Shown one piece after another: positions 10,151 through 20,404 of a stretch of 64,000 bases of DNA (its first letter is position 1; each line of letters opens with the position of its first letter). Under the pieces are notes generated by a model. That model made no database searches and was not told the DNA's origin. It saw only the letters and a list, made by a program, of their open reading frames with translations. The stretch is from Dermatemys mawii. Its lineage: Eukaryota > Chordata > Testudines > Dermatemydidae. Position numbers and translations under genes: made by a program. The stretch covers positions 656,899-720,898 of the forward strand of contig ML677460.1 of assembly GCA_007922305.1 (NCBI GenBank). Direction: 5' to 3'.

Positions 10151-10270
10151 AGGGTGACCAGATGTCCCGATTTTATAGGGACAGTCCCGATTTTTGGGTC
10201 TTTTTCTTATATAGGCTCCTATTACCCCCCACCCCGCCCCAATTTTTCACACTTGCTGTCTGATCACCCT
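10151..10270. mobile_element. 120-bp MITE, AGGGTGACCAGA termini
   Basis: The terminal inverted repeats AGGGTGACCAGA and TCTGATCACCCT bound 120 bp. Perfect 10-bp flanking repeats ACTTTCACCT are present (10141-10150 and 10271-10280). A second copy lies at 26697-26819 in the opposite orientation. The 9-10 bp duplication size fits Mutator-like rather than hAT insertion, but the family is not proven. Confidence 0.85.
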
Positions 10271-10376
10271 ACTTTCACCTATGATGTACTAGCCAGGTAG
10301 ACAGGAAAAGCCCTGGGAACTTTTGAATTTCACTTCCTGTTTGGCCAGTGTGGCGAGCTCATCAGCACAGGTGACT

Positions 10377-12378
10377 ATGCAGAGTCACAAACGAGCTCCA
10401 GCATGGACCCAACAGGAGGTACTGGATCTCATCGCAGTATAGGGAAAAGAATCTGTTATGGCAGAACTTTGTTCCAAAAAAAAGGAACACAAATATATAC
10501 GCCAAAATCTCCAGGGGCATGACGCAAAGAGGCTATTCCAGGGAGACACAGCAGTGCCATGGGAAAATCAAGGAGCTCAGGCAAGCCTATCAAAAAACTA
10601 GGGAGGCAAATGGGCTCTCCAGGTCACAGCCCCATAGATGCTGCTTCTACCATGAGCTGCAATTATGGGGAGTGACGCTGCCATTAGCCCACCACTGTCC
10701 GTGAACACCTGCAAGGTGGGAGTCACACAGAGTGAGGAGGATGATTTTGGAGGACGAAGAGGAGGAGGAGGACAATGCACAGGTGGCAAGTGGTGAATCC
10801 GTTCTCCCTGGCAGCCAGGAACTGTTCATCACCCTGGAGCCAATACCCTCCACACCTTCCCAAGGCGGGATCCCGGACCATGACACCAGAGAAGGCACTT
10901 CTGGTGAGTGTACCTTTGTAAGTACGATACAGGTTTTAAAAGCAAGTGTGTTTAATTATTCATTTGCCCTGAGGACTTGGGATGCATTCGCTTCTATTAC
11001 AGCTACTGGAAAAGTCTCTTAACGTGTCTGGGGATGGAGCGGGAATCCTCCAGGGACATCCCCATGAAGCTCTCCTGGAGGTATTCCGAAAGCCTTTGCA
11101 GTAGGTTTCTGGGGAGGGCTGCCTTATTCCGTCCTCCATGTTAGAACAATTTACTCCACCAGGCCAGTAGCAAATAGTCTGGAATCACTGCAGCACAGAG
11201 CATGGCAGCAAAAGTTCCTGGATTTTGGGCACATTCAAGCAACATTCATTCTTTATCTCTGTGTTAGCCTCACAAAAGTGATATCATTCATGTGCACCTG
11301 CTTGAAATAGGGGAATTTGTTTAAGGGAACAATCAGAGGTGTCTGTTCATGCTGGGGTATTTGCCATGCGGTGGGGGTGGGAGGAAACCCGTCCACGCTG
11401 GGCTGTTCCCATTTAGTTTAAAGGGCTCATCCTTGATCAGAGCCACGCGGGTGCGTGGGGGTGGAAATCTTTTCACGCAGGGGTGTTGCTGTTGGGCCTA
11501 AAGAGCGCAGACGGGGCGGGACGGGTGAAGTGATAATCCCAGAGAGATCGCAGCCCTCCTTTTAAATGGCAAACCCACCACACAGTGCTTGGTATGGGAG
11601 AGGGCAATGCCGCAGCTCAAAAGCATTGAAATGAATGTGGAAGAAGCAAAACCCCGCGTGCCCCTAGCCCTTACCGTGGCTGCCTGCAAGCTGAATTCTG
11701 TTGCCCAGCTGCATGTGATGCCTTGGTCACACCAAACTGGCAGGCACTCAGTGTAAAAGGCAAAACGTGACCTTGTACTGAAAGAACATGTGCTGCGCAC
11801 TATGAACTGCTTGTTTCACTGAGAAAGAATCTCCTCTGTATTCTCTAAAATGTATCTTTTAAAATTCTACGCTCCCTTTTTCTCCTCCCGCAGATGGAAA
11901 TGTTTCAACATGCCCCCTATCAACTCCATCCCACAGGCTGGCCCAGATTAGAAGGCGGAAAACACACACTCGGGATGACACGTTTGCCGAGCTTAAGCAG
12001 TCCTCCCGCACTGACAGGGCCCAGTTGAATGCATGGAGGCAAACAATTGAGGAGTCCCATAAAGCATTCAATGAATGCAAAGAGAGGAGGGAGGCGAGCG
12101 ATGAGAGGAGGCAGGATGCCATGCTCAAGCTGATGGGGGAGCACACTGACGTGCACCGCTATCTGGTGGATCTTACGCAGGAAAGGCTGCAAGACCACAG
12201 ACCGCCGCTGCAGCCTCTGTATAACTGCCCTCCCTCCTCCCCAACTTACATATCCTTCTCATCCAGATGTCCAAGAACACAGGAGGGAGGCAGCACTGGG
12301 GACCCATACACTCCACCCCAGAGGATTGCCCAAGCAGCAGAAGGCTGGCATATTCGAAATTTTGATTTGTATTGTTGA
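10377..12378 (+). pseudogene. Harbinger Myb/SANT-like DNA-binding gene, two exons
   Basis: Exon 1 starts at ATG 10377 with a trihelix/Myb-like domain: HKRAPAWTQQEVLDL, then a TAG in place of the expected Trp, a one-base frameshift near 10485, and TQQCHGKIKELRQAYQKTRE. An acidic linker follows (EDEEEEEDNAQ, about 10750). A donor GTGAGT at 10904 and an acceptor CCCGCAG ending at 11893 define a 990-bp intron; splicing keeps the frame into exon 2 (11894-12378). Exon 2 reads a basic segment (QIRRRKTHTRDD) and a helical region. In Harbinger elements the Myb-like protein binds the element ends and carries the transposase to the nucleus. This copy has one stop and one frameshift, so it is disabled, although the splice sites survive. 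Confidence 0.8.
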
Positions 12379-12486
12379 TTTGTCCTTCACTCCTCCTCCA
12401 CCCCCGAAGTGTTCCTAAACTCCTACCCTACACCCTGCCCCCCTTGGGCTACCTTGTGATTTATCTCCATATGTTGTTCATCAATT
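12379..12486 (+). other. 3' UTR of the Myb-like gene
   Basis: C-rich non-coding stretch between the stop codon and the poly(A) signal palindrome. Confidence 0.5.
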
Positions 12487-12520
12487 AATAAAGAACGGTT
12501 TTGAAACCGTGATCTTTATT
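12487..12520. terminator. Palindromic bidirectional poly(A) signal
   Basis: The left arm AATAAAGA and the right arm TCTTTATT, with inner arms CGGTTT and AAACCG, form a 34-bp near-perfect palindrome. The AATAAA serves the plus-strand Myb-like gene; the complement of TTTATT gives AATAAA for the convergent minus-strand transposase gene. One hairpin thus provides the 3' end signal for both genes. Confidence 0.7.
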
Positions 12521-12639
12521 TCCTATACTATATATAAGGGGTGGGTAACTTCAAGGAGAAACAAACAACTGTCACGCCGTAGCCTGGCCAGTCATGAAAC
12601 TAGCTTTCAAAACTTCTGATGTACAGTACGCCCTGCTGT

Positions 12640-14200
12640 GCTCTTCTAATCACCCTTGTTGTCTGGCTGCACGAAACTGGCCGCCAGATGATTTGCCTCA
12701 ACCTCCCACCCCGTCATAAACGTCTCCCCCTTACTCTCACACATATTGTGGAGCACACAGCAAGCAGCAATTACAATTGGAATATTAGTTTTGCTGAGAT
12801 CTAACCTAGCAAACAGCACCAGTGAGCTTTTAAATGTCCAAATACATATTCTACTACCATTCTGCACTTGCTCAGCCTATAGTTGAACAGCTCCTTACTA
12901 CTGTCCAGGCTGCCCGTGTATGGCTTCATAAGCCTTGGCATTAAGGGGTAGGCTGAGTCCCTGAGGATAACTACAGGCATTTCAACATCCCCAATAGTAA
13001 CTTTCTGGTCTGGGAAATAAGTCTCTTCCTGCAGCTCTTCAAACAGACCAGAGTTCTTAAAGATGCGAGCGTCATGCACCTTTCCCGGCCATCCCACGTT
13101 GATGTCAGTGAAATGTCCCTTGTGATCCACCAGTGCTTGCAGCACCATTGAGAAGTACCGTTGCGGTTTACATATTGGCCGCCCTGGCGTTTCAGTGCCA
13201 AGACAGGGATATGCGTTCTGTCTATTGCCCCACTACAGTTAGGGAACGTCATCACACAAAGCCATCCACAACGGCCTGCACATTTCCCAGAGTCACTACC
13301 CGTGTTAGCAGCCAGTTATTGATTGCATTGGCTACTTGGATCAGAGCAGTCTCCACAGTAAATTTGCCCACTCCAAATTGATTCCCGACTGACCAGAAGC
13401 TGTCAGGCGTTGCAAGCTTCCACAGGGCTATGGCCACTTGCATCTCAACTGTGAGGGCTGCTCTCATTTTGGTGTCTTTGCGCTTCAGTGCAGGGGAAAG
13501 CAAGTCACAAAGTTCCATGAAAGTGGCCCTATCCACGCAAAAATTTCACAGCTGCTGGGAATCATCCCATACCTGCAACGCTATGCAGTCCCACCAGACT
13601 GTGCTTGTTTCCCAGGCTCAGAATCAGCGTTCCACGGCATGAACCTGGCCCAACATCACCATGATATTCCAATTGCCACACGCCATTCTTCTAGGAATGT
13701 TTGTGTCCATGTCCTCTCATCACTATCATGATCACGCTGTCATCGCTTCCTTGCCCAGTTTTGCAGGTTCTGCACATACTGCTGGATAATGGGCGAGGTA
13801 TTTACAATGGTGAGCTGAATGGGCTCCATGCTTGCCGTGATATGGCGCCTGCCCAGGTAATACAGGACAAAAGGTGTGAAGGAGAACAGGAGAGTGTGAG
13901 AGAGCAGGGTGGCAGCAGAAGTGGTGCAGCTGTACACCACTTACAAGGATGGCTAGCAGTCCTACTGCACCGTCTTCTGCAGCAGAGCAGAGTTGCAGCG
14001 GAAGTAGTGGTATACGGGCGACGACAGCTTTCAGGCCTGTTGTACGAGTTGTGGGACAGCAGAGTTCTGCAGACCTTCTGCATTGTCTGCTGCTGGAAAA
14101 AGGGCGCAAAACAATCGTCTGCCGTAGCTTGCACGGGGGGAGGGGTGACTGACAAGATGTGTGCAGGAAAACCTGCAAGAATGTTTTTGCCCCATCATGC
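12640..14200 (-). pseudogene. PIF/Harbinger DDE transposase (HARBI1-like) relic
   Basis: On minus the domain runs from about 13540 to 12640 in four frame-broken pieces. The helix-turn-helix region is at 13536-13252 (LLSPALKRKDTKMRAALTVE, VGNQFGVGKFTVE). The catalytic block around 13230 has GAIDRTHIPV (first Asp), 13075 has VHDARIFKNSG (second Asp), and 12860 has VVEYVFGHLK (the Glu). The end near 12650 reads VLHNMCESKGE. All three acidic residues of the DDE_Tnp_4 triad are still present although at least three frameshifts separate them. Upstream 13740-14200 holds the 5' part of the transcription unit, open but low-complexity. The enzyme would cut and paste the element together with the Myb-like protein; it cannot be made from this copy. 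Confidence 0.85.
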
Positions 14201-14403
14201 ACTGGGAGCTAAACCCAGAATTCCAATGGGTGGCAGAGACTGCGGGAACTGTGGGATAGCTACCCACAGTGCACTGCTCCGAGAGTTAATGCTCCAACTT
14301 AGTGCATTTAGTAGAGACACAAAATCGAATGTATAAAATCTCTTCTGAAAAATCGACTTCTATAAATTTGATATACTTGCGTACTGGAGATGTACTGGAG
14401 ATG

Positions 14404-15367
14404 TACCCTAAGATATAAACTTGTATCACTGATGTAAACATGTTAAGTGGAGGCCATAAAGGGTGCTCCAGAAACAACCAGTTGTAAATGGCCTTAGTTA
14501 CTTTGAAGCCTTCCTGGGAATGTGTGGGCCAACCCATGGGAAATGGAGACTAGGGGTCTTACAGTGACATGTCACCTGATAATAAAATCCATCTTAAATC
14601 TGGTACTTTTCCATTTAGAAGGAGGGATGGGAACCTAGAGAGACAAAAGATTCCCACCTTGTGCCAAAGTTATAAAAAGGGGGTGGAACAGGATAAAAGG
14701 GGCGTCCAGTCATAAGACGTCTGCTGGCTCTAACAAAGACAGTATCCAGGGGAAAGGATTGGGCCCAGACTAGGAAGGGGGTCTATTCTGTAAAATAAAC
14801 TTATTGGAACATCTTTGACTGTGAGATTTTAAGAAACTGTAATCAGTTTCTTAATGTATTAGGCTTGTGCTTAATGTATTATGCTTGTGTGTTTTTGCTT
14901 TATTTTGCTTAGTGACTTATTTTGCTGTCTGTTATTACTTGGAACAACTTAAGTCCTACTTTCTATACTTAATAAAATCACTTTTGTTTATTAATGAACC
15001 CAGAGTAAGTGATTAACACCTGGGGAGCAAACAGCTGTGCATCTCTCTCTGTCAGTGAGATAGAGGGTGAACAATTTACAAATTTACCCTGTATATGCTT
15101 TATACAGAGCAAAACGAATGTATTTGAGGTTTGGATCCCATTGGGAGCTGGGTACTGGGGAGGTGACCTGCTGAGCTGTTTTTGGTTCAACTCTGCAGCT
15201 TTGGGGGCATGGCCCAGACCCTGGGTCTGTGTTGCAGCAGGCTGGCATGTCTGGTTCAACAAGGCAGGGTTCTGGAGTCCCAAGCTGGCAGGGAAAACTG
15301 GCTCAGAGGTAATTTCAGCACAGCAGGTGACAGTCCCTAGGGGATCCCTGTGACCAAACCCATCACA
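14404..15367 (+). repeat. LTR-like repeat, family A, copy 1 (5'-truncated)
   Basis: It ends CCCATCACA at 15367. Plus-sense signals in the right order are a TATA-like GTTATAAAAAGG near 14668 and AATAAA at 14971-14976. The same sequence occurs in split form at 45204-51134 and in 57750-59238, where the left ends are present. About 250 bp of the left end are missing here, against the Harbinger right end. Confidence 0.7.
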
Positions 15368-15917
15368 ATTTAATTCCTGAGCGAACACAGCTCGGAGAGA
15401 ACAAGCTGGATTCTATGTGGCTCATGAAACAAAACTGTCGGCTAAGTTCTGATTGTATTTTTATGTTATTTATTGTACACATATAGGGATCACTGACTGA
15501 CTCAGATCCTGTGTGATCTTATAGTACTGGCTGTTAGTCAAACTAACTTAAATGGAGCAAATTTGATATGAAGTCATTGGCACATGTGCAAGCTCACAAT
15601 GCAATTTAAGTACATTCCTCCTCAAAGTTATCAGCCGCAGGAGGCTACCACAAAAGGTCCGATCGAACAGGTACAGGATTTCCCAGAATGATGATCTGAA
15701 AAAGCCAGCAGGTCATATTTAGTCAACAACGACCAGAGAATTCTTGAGGTGGAGGAGCTAATACATCTCCTCTTGTATGTCTGTGGTACCCATCGTGCAC
15801 TTTCCACAGTAAACTGGAAAAATTATAAATTAAATCGGTCAGGAGAATGACTGAATAAATTGCACTGCCCCTTTATCTGTCCTGTAGCAGGACCTCCCCA
15901 CTCGCCTCATAGAAATC
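15368..15917. other. No gene seen
   Basis: Ordinary sequence without domains or clear repeats. Confidence 0.5.
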
Positions 15918-16204
15918 AGGGCTTGTCTATACCTAAAATGCTACAATGGGGCCACTGCAGCTGCACCGCTGTAACACTTCAGTGTGGACATTACCTCTGC
16001 CAATGAGAGTTCTCCCATCAGCTTGGGTAATTCACCTCCCCAAAAGGGGGTAACTAAGTCGATGGGAGAATTCTTCTGTCATCCTAGCACTGCCTACACA
16101 GGGATTTGGATTGCCTTAACTGTGCATCTCAGGGGGTGTGGACTTTTCACACTCCTCATCGCCGCAGTTAAACTGACCTATGTCTCTACTGTAGACCAGG
16201 CCTT
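15918..16204. mobile_element. MITE with AGGGCTTGTCTA / TAGACCAGGCCT ends
   Basis: Terminal inverted repeats AGGGCTTGTCTATAC and GTAGACCAGGCCT flank 287 bp. Internal partial palindromes include GTCGATGGGAGAATTCTTCTGTC near 16057. The related copies are at 36259-36553 and 56208-56390. Confidence 0.75.
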
Positions 16205-17560
16205 AGTTAAAGCCTGATTAAATGGGTAAGTCTGATATGTTCTAAATGCCACCATGCTCTGTAATGACACCAGGTGAAGTGAGCTGGCTATGAAGCTGAG
16301 TCACTATATTGCTGTAAGGACTCTCACTGTACTTCTGAAAACAGCCACCTCTCCATGGCAATACTTTAAGAGGCACAAGAAGCCAATCAAGTGTTGAGAA
16401 TGAGCAGCCATCCCCAAGAGAAACATTTTTCTTCCCATTAAAATATAACCCAGAGATGAAGGGTGAATTAAACATTTAAATGAAAATCTCATTCCTTCAA
16501 ACCAGCTAAAATGTCTGGAATGCACATGATATTCTGCTTCTCCAGCAGAAGTTCCGGTCAGACATTTTAACAAACAGGATTTGTTCTTCCCTTCAGAGCA
16601 CAGGGCTGTCATGATGAGAGCGGGCACAATTTAGAAGCAGATGTCTGAGTCATTCTTTGCCTTGGGAAAAGCAGTGTCTGTAGGTAATCACTGAACATAA
16701 AAAAAGCTGCTACAATAAATAATTGCCCTATTAACATTTATACTGCATTAATAGGTACAACTGGCCAGCTGCCAGGTTACTATTCAACTACAGTAGTAGG
16801 TTTGTCACCAAAGCTGTGCTTAAGAATACTGAAATTCTTCATAAAATGCCATTTATATGAAAATCTGTTTTTCTTGCCCTATGTTCTGTTCCTTCCAGGA
16901 TATCAATTTTTCAGGAGCAGTCTAGTCTCTCTAACATAATTAGTTCCATGTGCATGAAATGACTATACATAAACAAATACATCTTAGCAAGAGGGAAGGT
17001 TTATTCATCTATAAAGACTCAAGACAACAGAGGCTTTGCACATTTTTTGGTAATAGGCATATGCACTAAGCCAGCAGTTTTGCAGGGTAAATATATATGC
17101 TCATGTTTGAGTTTGCAGTGCTGTTCCAGAAATAGCTTCTTAAGCACAAATAATGGCATCATGTGACTTCACTGTTCTAGTCTGAGTGCTTTTGCTTGTT
17201 TCAGATCAGTCAAATCACATGATGGCCTTACAGGCTGAGGAGATGCTGCTATGCAGAGATCTCTGCTTCTCTGCATTTGCAGTCAGCAGCTGGATGATTA
17301 ATGAACCAAGGGGACTCAGCCAGATGCTGCATTGCGATTACACAAGAGGACTAGGCTTGTCCTGCTTCTCTCAAAATCCCCCATAAGGAAAAAAGCAAAA
17401 ACAAATACACAAAGGTTAAAATGGGGGAAGCCACCTTGTGTAAGAGGACAGTGAAATCACTGCTAGTGCTGCCAGGTACTTATAGCACCTTATGTATCCC
17501 AAAACATTCCAAAAGCATCCATTAGTTCTCACCATGCTGGAAAGCATTACAAGATCCATT
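16205..17560. other. No gene seen
   Basis: AT-rich DNA with short open frames on both strands that carry no recognisable domain. Confidence 0.5.
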
Positions 17561-17750
17561 TTTCATAGATCTTAAGCCAGAAAGGACCATTGTGATCATC
17601 TAGTCTGATCTCCTGTACAGCACAGACCATAGGACTTCCCCCAAATAATTCAGAGAGATCTTGTAGGAAAGCATCTGTCTTGATTTAAAAATGGTCAATA
17701 ATACAGAATCTATCAGGAGCCTTGATAAATTGTTCCAGCAGTTAACTGCT
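17561..17750 (-). repeat. CR1-type 3' end
   Basis: TTCATAGATCTTAAGCCAGAAAGGACC begins the inverted 3' tail of a CR1 subfamily (a TCATAGATTCTAAGGCCAGAAGGG type). The homology fades at about 17750. Confidence 0.65.
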
Positions 17751-17885
17751 CATTTTATGAGTTGGAAAACAGACACCGAGAGGATTTGCCCTAGGTCACG
17801 TGGTGAGTTAAGTGACTGGCCGAAGAATAGCAGTCACAACTCTGCTCTAACCACGGAACAACTTTCCCTCTCCGAGCCAAGACCC
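17751..17885. repeat. MIR/CORE-SINE-like fragment
   Basis: CATTTTATGAGTTGGAAAAC, then a GGTCACGTGGTGAGTTAAGTG-like core and CTCTAACCAC, match the layout of the MIR-type SINE core and tail. It is short and decayed. Confidence 0.5.
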
Positions 17886-18400
17886 TCAACTCAGTCTCCT
17901 GCTTTTCTCATTAAACAAAACTACCTGCCATATCCTTAGATTAATACCATAGTCAACATCCAGGTCACAGTCACACCTGGCATGAACAGCCCAAGGCAGC
18001 AAAAGGGTTGAATAAACAGTAAAACTGCAATGACTCCTCTTCTCTGGAGAGTGGGTAAAGAGAATCAGGGGGAATGTCATGTCTAGCAGCCCCCTGTGAG
18101 TACAACAGAAGATATGTGCGAGCATGAGTTATAGAGGAGAGGGTCTTCCAAAGTCCCACACATGAAACGTGGAAAGCAACTAATATACAAGCTGAACCAA
18201 GGCCAGATCACACTGCAGGCCCTCTCAAAGAAACTGCCCCAACCCAACCAATGATACATCCAAACTGCAAGTCATACACCAGGCTCATTGCTGTACAGTA
18301 GGATTTTGATCCTGTTTGCCAAATCTGACACTTATAGCTGATCTGTCAATAGCTTGATTTCTTCAGCACAGCAGCTGAACCGAGATCCACTATCAGAATG
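17886..18400. other. No gene seen
   Basis: No recognisable element. Confidence 0.4.
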
Positions 18401-18408
18401 ATTTAAAA

Positions 18409-19249
18409 CAGGGGTCTCAAACCCAAATGACCACGAGGGCCACATGAGGACTAGTACATTGGTCCAAGGGCTGCATCACTGACACCCCCTACCACCCCAG
18501 CCTCACCCCCACTCCACCCCTTCCATGAGGCCCCACTCCTGCCCTGCCTCTTCCCACCCCTTCCCTGTCCCCATTCCAACCTCTTCCATGAAGAGCATGG
18601 TAAGGGGGCTGGGGGGTTGGATAAAGGGCAGGGAGTCTTGCGGGGCAGTAACAGGACAGGGGGCAGTTGGATGGGGTGGAGGTTTGGGGGAACGGTGCTG
18701 GACAGGGCTTGGGAGTCCCAGGGGTCTGTCAGCGGGCGAGGCGTGGATAGGGGTCAGGGCAGTCAGGGGACAGGAGAGATTGGATGGGGAGATCCTGGAG
18801 GACAGTTAGGGGTGGGGGTATCAGGAGGGGGCGGTCAGGGGACAAGGAGCAGGGAGGCTTAGATGGGGTGGGGTCTTGGGGGGTGATTAGGGGCAGGAGG
18901 TCTCTGGAGGGGGTCATCAGGGGACAAGGAGTTGGGGGCATTAGATAGAGTGGTGGGCCTTGGGGGGGTTGGGGGGGGTCTCGGGCAGTCAGGGGACAGG
19001 GAGCAGGGGCCTCTGGGGGGCAGTTAGAGTGGGAGGTCTCCAGAGAGGGCAATCAGGGGACAAGGAGCGAAGGGGAGGGTTGGATGGTTTGGGGGTTCTG
19101 AGAGGGGGCAGTCAGGGGGCAGGAAGTGAGTGGGGGTCAGATGGGGGCGAGGCCAGGCTCTTTGGGGAGGCACAACCTTCCCTACCTGGCCCTCCACACA
19201 ATTTTGAACCCCGATGTGGCCCTCAGGCCAAAAAGTTTGCCCACCCCTG
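18409..19249. mobile_element. Non-autonomous hAT-like element with G-rich tandem interior
   Basis: The left end is CAGGGGTCTCAAACCC and the right end is CCAAAAAGTTTGCCCACCCCTG. The inside (18600-19160) is a degenerate G-rich tandem repeat with many GGGG runs. The flanking 8-mers ATTTAAAA and TGCTAAGC do not match, and the two ends come from different terminus subtypes, so this is probably a recombined or mosaic copy. Open frames inside (for example 18960-19436) are due to composition. Confidence 0.7.
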
Positions 19250-19254
19250 TGCTA

Positions 19255-19605
19255 AGCTCTCACGTAGCTCAGAGTGCAATACTTTCTACCATTTCCACTT
19301 GGCTAGGAGACTCTGCTCCATCTTGGCAGATGATGACCTGCATGAGTTATTCATGGCTTTGACAACTCTCAGCTGCACTACAGCAATGCAAAATACATGG
19401 GCACGATGCCTTCGGTGCTTAAAAAATTACAGCTAGTTCAGAACACTGTAGCAAATCTCATCAGCAACACAGCGACCACCAGCACAACTGGCCACGATCT
19501 CTCCACTGGCTTCCCACAGCCTATCAGAGCAAGTTGAAGGTCTCAGTCCTCAACTTCAAGGTGCTCCGTGGCCTGAGCCCAAGACACCTAGAAGACCTCA
19601 TCAGG
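19255..19605 (+). pseudogene. L2/CR1-like LINE RT C-terminal fragment
   Basis: Translated pieces read VLKKLQLVQNTVANLISN, then LSTGFPQPIRASLKVSVLNFKVLRGLSP. The motif order L-x-x-VQN...A, HWLP-x-x-x-R, F-K-V-L...LSP-x-HL is the known C-terminal region after the RT domain in L2- and CR1-like LINEs. The frame contains stops. It ends where a CR1 copy begins. Confidence 0.6.
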
Positions 19606-20404
19606 AAAAAGATCTTGGAGTCATTGTGGATAGTTCTCTGAAGACATCCATGCAGTGTGCAGCAGCCGTCAAAAAAGGAAACAGAATGTTAAGAATCATT
19701 AAAAAAGCAATAGAGAATAAGAAGGAGAATATCTTATTGACCTTGGATAAATCCATGGTGCGCCCACATCTTGAATACTGTATACAGATGTGGTCTCCAT
19801 ATCTCAAAAAGGATATACTGGCATTAGAAAATGTTCAGAGAAGCGCAACTAAAATGTTTAGGGGTTTGGAACAGGTCCCATATGAGGAGAGATTAAAGAG
19901 GCTAGGACTTTTCAGCTTGGAAAAGAAGAGACTAAGGGGGGATATGATAGAGGTATATAAAATTATGAGTGATGTGGAGAAAGCGAATAAGGAAAAGTTA
20001 TTTACTTGTTCCCATAATAGAAGAACTAGGGGCCACTAAATGAAATTAATGGGTAGCAGGTTTAAAACAAATAAAAGGAAGTTCTTCACACAGCGCACAG
20101 TCAACCTGTAGAACTCTTTGCCTGAGGAGGTTGTGAAGGCTAGGAATATAACAGGGTTTACAAGAGAACAGGATAAGTTCATGGAGGTTAAGTCTATTAA
20201 TGGCCATTAGCTAGGCTGGGTAAGGAATGGTGTCCCTAGCCTCTGTTTGTCAGAGGGGGATGATGGATGGCAGGAGAGAGAGCACTTGATCATTACCTGT
20301 TAGGTTCACTTCCTCTGGGGCACCTGGCATTGGTCACTGTCGATAGACAGGATACTGGGCTGGATGGATCTATGGTCTGACCCAGTACGGCCATTCTTAT
20401 GTTA
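19606..20404 (+). repeat. CR1 LINE 3' end with ORF2 tail
   Basis: A 137-codon open stretch (19626-20039) carries the CR1 ORF2 C-terminus: SMVRPHLEYCIQMWSPYLKK, EERLKRLGLFSLEKKRLRGD, KLFTCSHN. It is followed by the 3' UTR with the TGGGTCAGACC-type signature and the end TTCTTATGTTA at 20404. It is the best-preserved CR1 tail in the window. The tail encodes no catalytic residues; RT and endonuclease lie upstream in a full element and are absent here. Confidence 0.9.

Larger units (their letters stand above)
9926..14400. mobile_element. Near-complete PIF/Harbinger DNA transposon
   Basis: Two convergent genes, a Myb-like DNA-binding protein on plus and a DDE transposase on minus, lie between subterminal sequences rich in AAATCGA/TTCGA-like words (left about 9930-10080, right about 14300-14400). 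This two-gene plan is the hallmark of PIF/Harbinger. Both genes carry frameshifts or stops. A 120-bp MITE has landed inside at 10151-10270. Exact ends and a 3-bp target-site duplication could not be fixed by eye. Confidence 0.8.

Noticed and set aside
13701..14336. 211-codon frame on plus
   Set aside because: Antisense to the 5' part of the Harbinger transposase unit; no recognisable domain and several overlapping frames in all phases.
18960..19436. 158-codon Gly-rich frame
   Set aside because: Caused by the G-rich tandem interior of a non-autonomous hAT element; it runs through the element end into unrelated LINE sequence.
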